The notes under the pieces were generated by a model. That model saw only the letters and a list, made by a program, of their open reading frames with translations. It ran no database searches and was not told where the DNA came from. This document shows, piece after piece, positions 17,164 through 20,312 of a DNA stretch of 20,312 bases. Location: NCBI GenBank assembly GCA_037139195.1, contig JBAXGW010000072.1, positions 1-20,312 on the forward strand, read 5' to 3'. The translations under genes and the position numbers were made by a program. This DNA is from JBAXGW01 sp037139195 (GTDB lineage Bacteria; Bacteroidota; Bacteroidia; Bacteroidales; JAHJDW01). Numbering within the stretch: position 1 is the stretch's first letter; each line of letters begins with the position of its first letter.

Positions 17164-17223
17164 AGAGAACCTTTTAGTTGATTATTTGCAAATTAAAAAG
17201 AAAAATTTATGCTAAGGTTCTCT
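17164..17223. repeat. 10-bp inverted repeat between convergent gene ends
   Basis: AGAGAACCTT at 17164-17173 is repeated inverted as AAGGTTCTCT at 17214-17223, without mismatch, 40 bases apart. The right arm encodes the last residues (REP) and part of the stop codon of the convergent lipoprotein gene. It may form a long hairpin in both transcripts or be a relic of a small duplication; chance is also possible. Confidence 0.4.
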
Positions 17224-17685
17224 GTGCAAATTGTACAAAGATCCTATGTTATAACATAAACCTACATAAGGTTCATACATAATTGCAAAGTATAATTTGC
17301 TGATTTCATTAAATTTCACTTTGATTTCAAATTCGCCATTTTTATTTGTGGTAGCAACTGTTTTACAATCAACAAAAGTGAAAATATCTTTCCCTAAAAT
17401 TACATTTACATCTTGAGCCCTAGCATTGCCTGGTAGGAATACAAATCCTTGAATATTTATTGTAGAGTCAGCTTTGTTAAAATTGAATTTTGAAAAACTT
17501 GCATCTAAATAAAAAGCTCCTGAATGCATTCCTTTACTAAATGTTTTGTTGGTTTCATTATAAAAAAAATCGTCGAAATTAACAATTTTGTTAATTTCAT
17601 CTTTTGATATTTTGATGGTTGAGCGGTTTACATAACAACCGTTAGAAATAAAAACTAATGTAATTATGAATATTATTTTATGCAT
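17212..17685 (-). CDS. Uncharacterised lipoprotein with a transthyretin-like domain
   Basis: A 157-residue lipoprotein that I do not recognise as a named family. The signal peptide ends in the lipobox ISNGC with the acylated cysteine at C17. The middle contains STINIQGFVFLPGNARAQDV, then VILGKDIF and TNKNGEFEIKVKF, a sequence pattern of carboxypeptidase-regulatory/transthyretin-like beta-sandwich domains (G-x-V..., then a hydrophobic strand, then T-x-x-x-GxF). The C-terminus holds several aromatic residues and two cysteines (C121-region and LCYNIG), which might pair in the periplasm. It stands alone, converging on the ABC-F gene, with a 243-base intergenic region upstream in which I see no clear promoter. 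A role at the cell envelope is inferred from the lipoprotein signal only. Confidence 0.8.
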   Translation of the reverse strand: MHKIIFIITLVFISNGCYVNRSTIKISKDEINKIVNFDDFFYNETNKTFSKGMHSGAFYLDASFSKFNFNKADSTINIQGFVFLPGNARAQDVNVILGKDIFTFVDCKTVATTNKNGEFEIKVKFNEISKLYFAIMYEPYVGLCYNIGSLYNLHREP

Positions 17686-17858
17686 ATTTTTATTGTAAAA
17701 GTGCTATTTTTTTCTCTTTTACTTTAATGTTAATGTGATTATTAAGAATTCCTCTGTTTCAATATTTATTCTTTCAAGCTTTTGTTAATTCAAGTTTGCT
17801 AAATACAATTAATTTGTTTTTGCCAAGTTAGTTTAAATGATTTTTGATTAAATAACAC
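17686..17858. other. AT-rich intergenic stretch without a recognised gene
   Basis: This stretch lies between the lipoprotein gene start and the terminator that follows the phosphoesterase gene. It contains no reading frame worth calling on either strand, no clear TTG-N19-TAnnTTTG promoter and no obvious structured RNA. It presumably holds the promoter of the lipoprotein gene. Confidence 0.5.
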
Positions 17859-17890
17859 AAAAAATATCGGCATAGTGATGAAGCTATGCC
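17859..17890 (-). terminator. Rho-independent terminator of the phosphoesterase gene
   Basis: On the minus strand GGCATAG (complement of 17884-17890), an 8-base loop and CTATGCC (complement of 17869-17875) form a perfect 7-bp stem, followed after GATA by six T (17859-17864). It lies about 40 bases after the stop of the metallophosphoesterase gene. Confidence 0.65.
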
Positions 17891-17928
17891 TAATATAGAT
17901 TTTAAATGTACAAAATGAATAAAGTTAA

Positions 17929-19806
17929 TTATAACTTTCTATCTACAATTAATCTAAACATATCAACGTTAGTTCCATTTTTGATATAAACAAAATATAC
18001 CCCGCTGCTTTCTTCTGATAGGTTTAGTTTGTATTGCTTGTTGGCAAGTATTCGTTCCGACTTTATATGTCGCCCTAGCGAACTATACACTTCAATTTCT
18101 AATGTGTTTTGTTTTTCAAAGAAATCAAAATAGAAAACGCCTGTACTTGGGTTAGGATAAACAACGGCACTTTTTCCTGCACTTATATCCTTAAAGCCTG
18201 TTGTTGCAAGAGCAAACTGAACTGTATATGTTTTAGTGGTAATGCCATCTTCGGCAGTTACCAAAATTGTTGCAGTGCGTTCTGCTAATGTTCCATTGAT
18301 ATTTGTTGCTTGGGTAATTTGTTTGGTCGCATTAGGATGAGTTGGCGTAGCAGAAACACTTGGCGTAGCAACTGTTCCAACTGGCAATTCCACTGTATAA
18401 TCGGTGGTTAAGCTAGCAAATGTAGGAACAAGACTTCCTGCTGAAGGAGTAAGGTTGCTCAGTGTTGCATCGTTTGATAATGCCGCAGGATTGTTTAGTG
18501 TAACAACACTGCCGTTGCTAGGCGACCACAATACTATGTTTGTTGGTAAAGTGCAAGGTGCATCGGTTAGTTGAATTTGACTTACGTTTGCTACGTTTTC
18601 AAATTTTGCTGTTCGTACTTCAATGGTTTGTTTCGAAACGCAAATTACATGAAATCCAGGAATTTTCTCTTGATTTCTTGTCCAATTAAATGCTGCAGTT
18701 GGCGAAAAATACGTGTATAAATCGCGCATTGGTGCTCCCCAGCTGCCTTCTCCAATATAAACTATTCCTGCTGAGTCGTTTCTAATAAATCCATTGTCGC
18801 TCCCAGTTGCTGTTGATGTATGTATGGGCCAAGTAACTTTCATAATGTGAGCATGCGCTTCAGAAACGAGTCTTACTTTGTTTGTTTCAAACAAATTAGC
18901 CCAACAGGTAATCATTGTGGTATTTGGAGCATAGTTTGAATGAGGAACAAAAGGGTAGTGGTATTGTGCAAATTTCCAATAGGGTTCGTTCGAATTTCCT
19001 GTGTGTAATTGAAGGTCGTTTGCTAACCAGCTTTGTTGAGTGGCATCACAGTTCAATTCGGTGTTAAGAGTGTAGAGTCTAAGCAGATTTCCGCCAATTG
19101 CCAACGAATAATAAGTGTTACTATTCGGAATATCAAACATATTATACACATCAGCTGTTAGTTCATGGTTTCCAAAAACAGGAACTATTGGAATTAATTG
19201 TTTGTCGGGGGTTGTAGTTAATTGCCAGTCGGCAAACCAATCAGCCCATGCTGCATTTGTTGCTGCTACGCCTAAATCTGGAATAGAATAAACATAATCG
19301 CCACTAAACGCCACAAACGAAGGTCGGATTTTAGCAACTAATTTATTTGCTTCTTGCCTATTTGGACGGCAAAGCGATGACCCCGATTCTATAAATGAGC
19401 CAGTTCTGCTATCACCACCAGCAATAAAGGTTATTGGCGTATTTGCATTGTCGGGAAGTGTTTTAAAAATCATTCTTTTACTTGTGCTTTCGTTGTCTTT
19501 AATAACAAAGTAATAAACTGTGTTAGGTAAAAGACCAGTAAGACGTGCAAACTGATTGTTAAGACCTTTGTAATTTACAGTGCGGTCAATAGATTTTGTT
19601 GAAGGATAACTTAGATAATTTGTGCCAAAATCAGTAGTTCCAAAATAAACGCTTGCATTTGATGAGGTAAGACTGTCGCTCCAGCCAATGGTTATTGTAG
19701 TGGCAGGGTCGTCGCGATACGAAAGGCGGTAATACATAGTATTAGCAAAGCTTAACGTAAAGAAAGCTATTAAAAAAGCAGTTAAAGTAAATCTTTTTAT
19801 ATACAT
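17929..19806 (-). CDS. Secreted purple-acid-phosphatase-like metallophosphoesterase with type A T9SS sorting domain
   Basis: A 625-residue exported enzyme. The signal peptide ends near A21. Residues about 22-118 are the Fn3-like N-terminal domain of purple acid phosphatases. Residues about 125-400 form the metallophosphoesterase domain with metal ligands in order: D132 (GGDSR), D170 and Y173 (SGDYVY), N213 with H214 (GNHE), H283 (QYHYPF), H318 and H320 (EAHAH). The GDxxY tyrosine is the iron ligand of purple acid phosphatases. The last motif is usually GHxH, so the glycine is replaced by alanine. Residues about 455-540 resemble a cadherin-like beta-sandwich (LSNLTPSAGSLVPTF, TVELPVGT). Residues about 550-625 are a type A T9SS sorting domain (VYPNPSTGVFYFD, SSGVYFVYI), removed by PorU on export. 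It probably releases phosphate from organic esters outside the cell. A weak TTG-N21-TAATTTTC promoter is at 19823-19854. Confidence 0.92.
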   Translation of the reverse strand: MYIKRFTLTAFLIAFFTLSFANTMYYRLSYRDDPATTITIGWSDSLTSSNASVYFGTTDFGTNYLSYPSTKSIDRTVNYKGLNNQFARLTGLLPNTVYYFVIKDNESTSKRMIFKTLPDNANTPITFIAGGDSRTGSFIESGSSLCRPNRQEANKLVAKIRPSFVAFSGDYVYSIPDLGVAATNAAWADWFADWQLTTTPDKQLIPIVPVFGNHELTADVYNMFDIPNSNTYYSLAIGGNLLRLYTLNTELNCDATQQSWLANDLQLHTGNSNEPYWKFAQYHYPFVPHSNYAPNTTMITCWANLFETNKVRLVSEAHAHIMKVTWPIHTSTATGSDNGFIRNDSAGIVYIGEGSWGAPMRDLYTYFSPTAAFNWTRNQEKIPGFHVICVSKQTIEVRTAKFENVANVSQIQLTDAPCTLPTNIVLWSPSNGSVVTLNNPAALSNDATLSNLTPSAGSLVPTFASLTTDYTVELPVGTVATPSVSATPTHPNATKQITQATNINGTLAERTATILVTAEDGITTKTYTVQFALATTGFKDISAGKSAVVYPNPSTGVFYFDFFEKQNTLEIEVYSSLGRHIKSERILANKQYKLNLSEESSGVYFVYIKNGTNVDMFRLIVDRKL

Positions 19807-19883
19807 AATTATAAAATTTGATGAAAATTAGGCAGAAAAATCTATTTGGAACAAAAATTATTATTAAAATTCCTTAATTTTTA

Positions 19884-20072
19884 TTAATTATGAAACAATT
19901 CAATCATTAGACTAATTGGTTCGTTTATTTCTATTGTTTTGTTATGCATTTTAGAAGTGCAAATTGCGGTATAACCAATAAAGGCAAGTATTGAAACATC
20001 AATTCCAATAAATGAATTAGGGAAAGCGGATATTTCATTTACATAAACTCCAGGAGTTGTATTAATTGGCAT
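19884..20072 (-). pseudogene. Truncated contractile tail sheath protein (N-terminal fragment)
   Basis: A 62-residue frame starting at an ATG. The stretch TPGVYVNEISAFPNSFIG followed by AFIGYTA is the conserved N-terminus of tail sheath proteins from contractile phages and Bacteroidota contractile injection systems (eCIS and type VI subtype iii), where the first strands make the handshake with neighbouring sheath subunits. NEPISLMIELFHN then fits the family's next segment, and the frame stops at TAA where the family normally continues for several hundred residues. No continuation is visible in the other frames between 19807 and 19884. No other tail gene is seen in the window. It is most likely a remnant left by deletion; a short functional sheath-like peptide is the less likely alternative. 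The intact start and a TAnnTTTG box upstream suggest that it may still be expressed. Confidence 0.7.
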
Positions 20073-20097
20073 TGTCTTAATCTTTAAAAGTGCATTG

Positions 20098-20105
20098 CAA
20101 ACTTA
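20098..20105 (-). promoter_or_regulatory. Putative -7 box upstream of the sheath fragment
   Basis: TAAGTTTG on the minus strand is a perfect TAnnTTTG, 25 bases before the fragment's ATG. The -33 position has GTT rather than TTG at the expected distance, so the promoter is tentative. Confidence 0.35.
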
Positions 20106-20129
20106 ATAATATTTCTTCATTTTGAACTA

Positions 20130-20152
20130 AAATCAATATTCAAATCAATATT
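20130..20152. repeat. Short tandem direct repeat
   Basis: The 11-mer AAATCAATATT occurs at 20130-20140 and again at 20142-20152, one base apart. It lies just upstream of the putative promoter of the sheath fragment and overlaps the stop of the open frame to its right. It may be chance in AT-rich DNA or an operator-like site. Confidence 0.35.
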
Positions 20153-20312
20153 TTAACGTCGAATTGTAAACCTTTTACGTATGTTTTTCTTCCTTGTGGT
20201 TTTATCAGCTTTAAATTTAGATAAATTGTTTTTTTATGTTGTGTTTTCTTTGGTTTTAAATCACTATTGTCCGATAAAATATTATTAAACAAAAACTTAA
20301 AAGATTTCTCAC
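20140..20312 (-). CDS. Possible 3' end of a gene running off the right edge
   Basis: A minus-strand frame is open from the window edge (first complete codon at 20310) for 56 codons to a TGA at 20140-20142. The residues include KPKKTQHKKTIYLNLKLIKP and end in VKGLQFDVKILI. It is lysine-rich and not recognised. The open length is longer than expected by chance in DNA of this composition but not decisive. It lies upstream of the sheath fragment in the same direction, where contractile systems often encode another structural protein, so it could be part of the same decayed locus. No start is visible. Confidence 0.3.
   Translation of the reverse strand, partial: EKSFKFLFNNILSDNSDLKPKKTQHKKTIYLNLKLIKPQGRKTYVKGLQFDVKILI

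Noticed and set aside
20181..20288. A 35-residue hydrophobic frame on the plus strand
   Set aside because: It reads the complement of the lysine-rich minus-strand frame, which automatically yields Phe and Leu. No ribosome binding site or homologue is evident.
1..20312. CRISPR array, tRNA, rRNA, intact insertion sequence or prophage
   Set aside because: No regularly spaced direct repeats, tRNA or rRNA sequence, or transposase or integrase frame was seen. The sheath fragment alone does not make a prophage.

Overview
The window is an AT-rich stretch (about one third G+C by eye) of a Bacteroidota chromosome. This assignment rests on several independent signs: type IX secretion (T9SS) substrates with both known kinds of C-terminal sorting domain, a PorP/SprF-family outer-membrane protein, a PorD-like (DUF4835) protein, the Bacteroidota form of RNA polymerase omega, and promoters of the TTG-N19-TAnnTTTG type. 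Nearly all genes lie on the minus strand; the only plus-strand gene is an ABC-F ATPase.

Left part (1-8563). The first 207 bases hold no gene but contain a clear terminator for something to the left of the window. A small histidine-free cupin follows. Next is a tight three-gene operon, read right to left: a 1627-residue secreted adhesin with an SBBP propeller, PKD and Ig-like domains, five SprB repeats and a type B sorting domain; a PorP/SprF protein 3 bases later; and a TPR-PD40-OmpA-like protein 1 base after that. A well-formed Bacteroidota promoter precedes the adhesin. This looks like a self-contained module for secreting and displaying one large surface protein, in which the PorP/SprF partner and the OmpA-like protein probably serve the adhesin beside them.

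Middle part (8564-15256). A PfkB-type sugar kinase with no ATG start overlaps the end of a small lipoprotein gene of LEA14/WHy type. The conserved cluster bamD-rpoZ-coaBC-porD-recN follows, with gaps of 9, 21, -4 and 17 bases, and probably forms one operon. It joins outer-membrane protein assembly (BamD), transcription (omega), coenzyme A synthesis (CoaBC), type IX secretion (PorD) and DNA break repair (RecN). A perfect TAnnTTTG box lies only 5 bases before the bamD ATG, so the message may be nearly leaderless.

Right part (15257-20312). A divergent Uup-like ABC-F ATPase converges on an unrecognised lipoprotein. Next is a secreted purple-acid-phosphatase-like metallophosphoesterase with a type A T9SS sorting domain and a good terminator. 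At the right end is a 62-residue reading frame that is recognisably only the N-terminus of a contractile tail sheath protein. It looks like a stranded remnant of a phage-like or extracellular contractile injection system. A lysine-rich open frame runs off the right edge upstream of it.

No tRNA, rRNA, CRISPR array or intact insertion sequence was seen. No intergenic stretch exceeds 300 bases.
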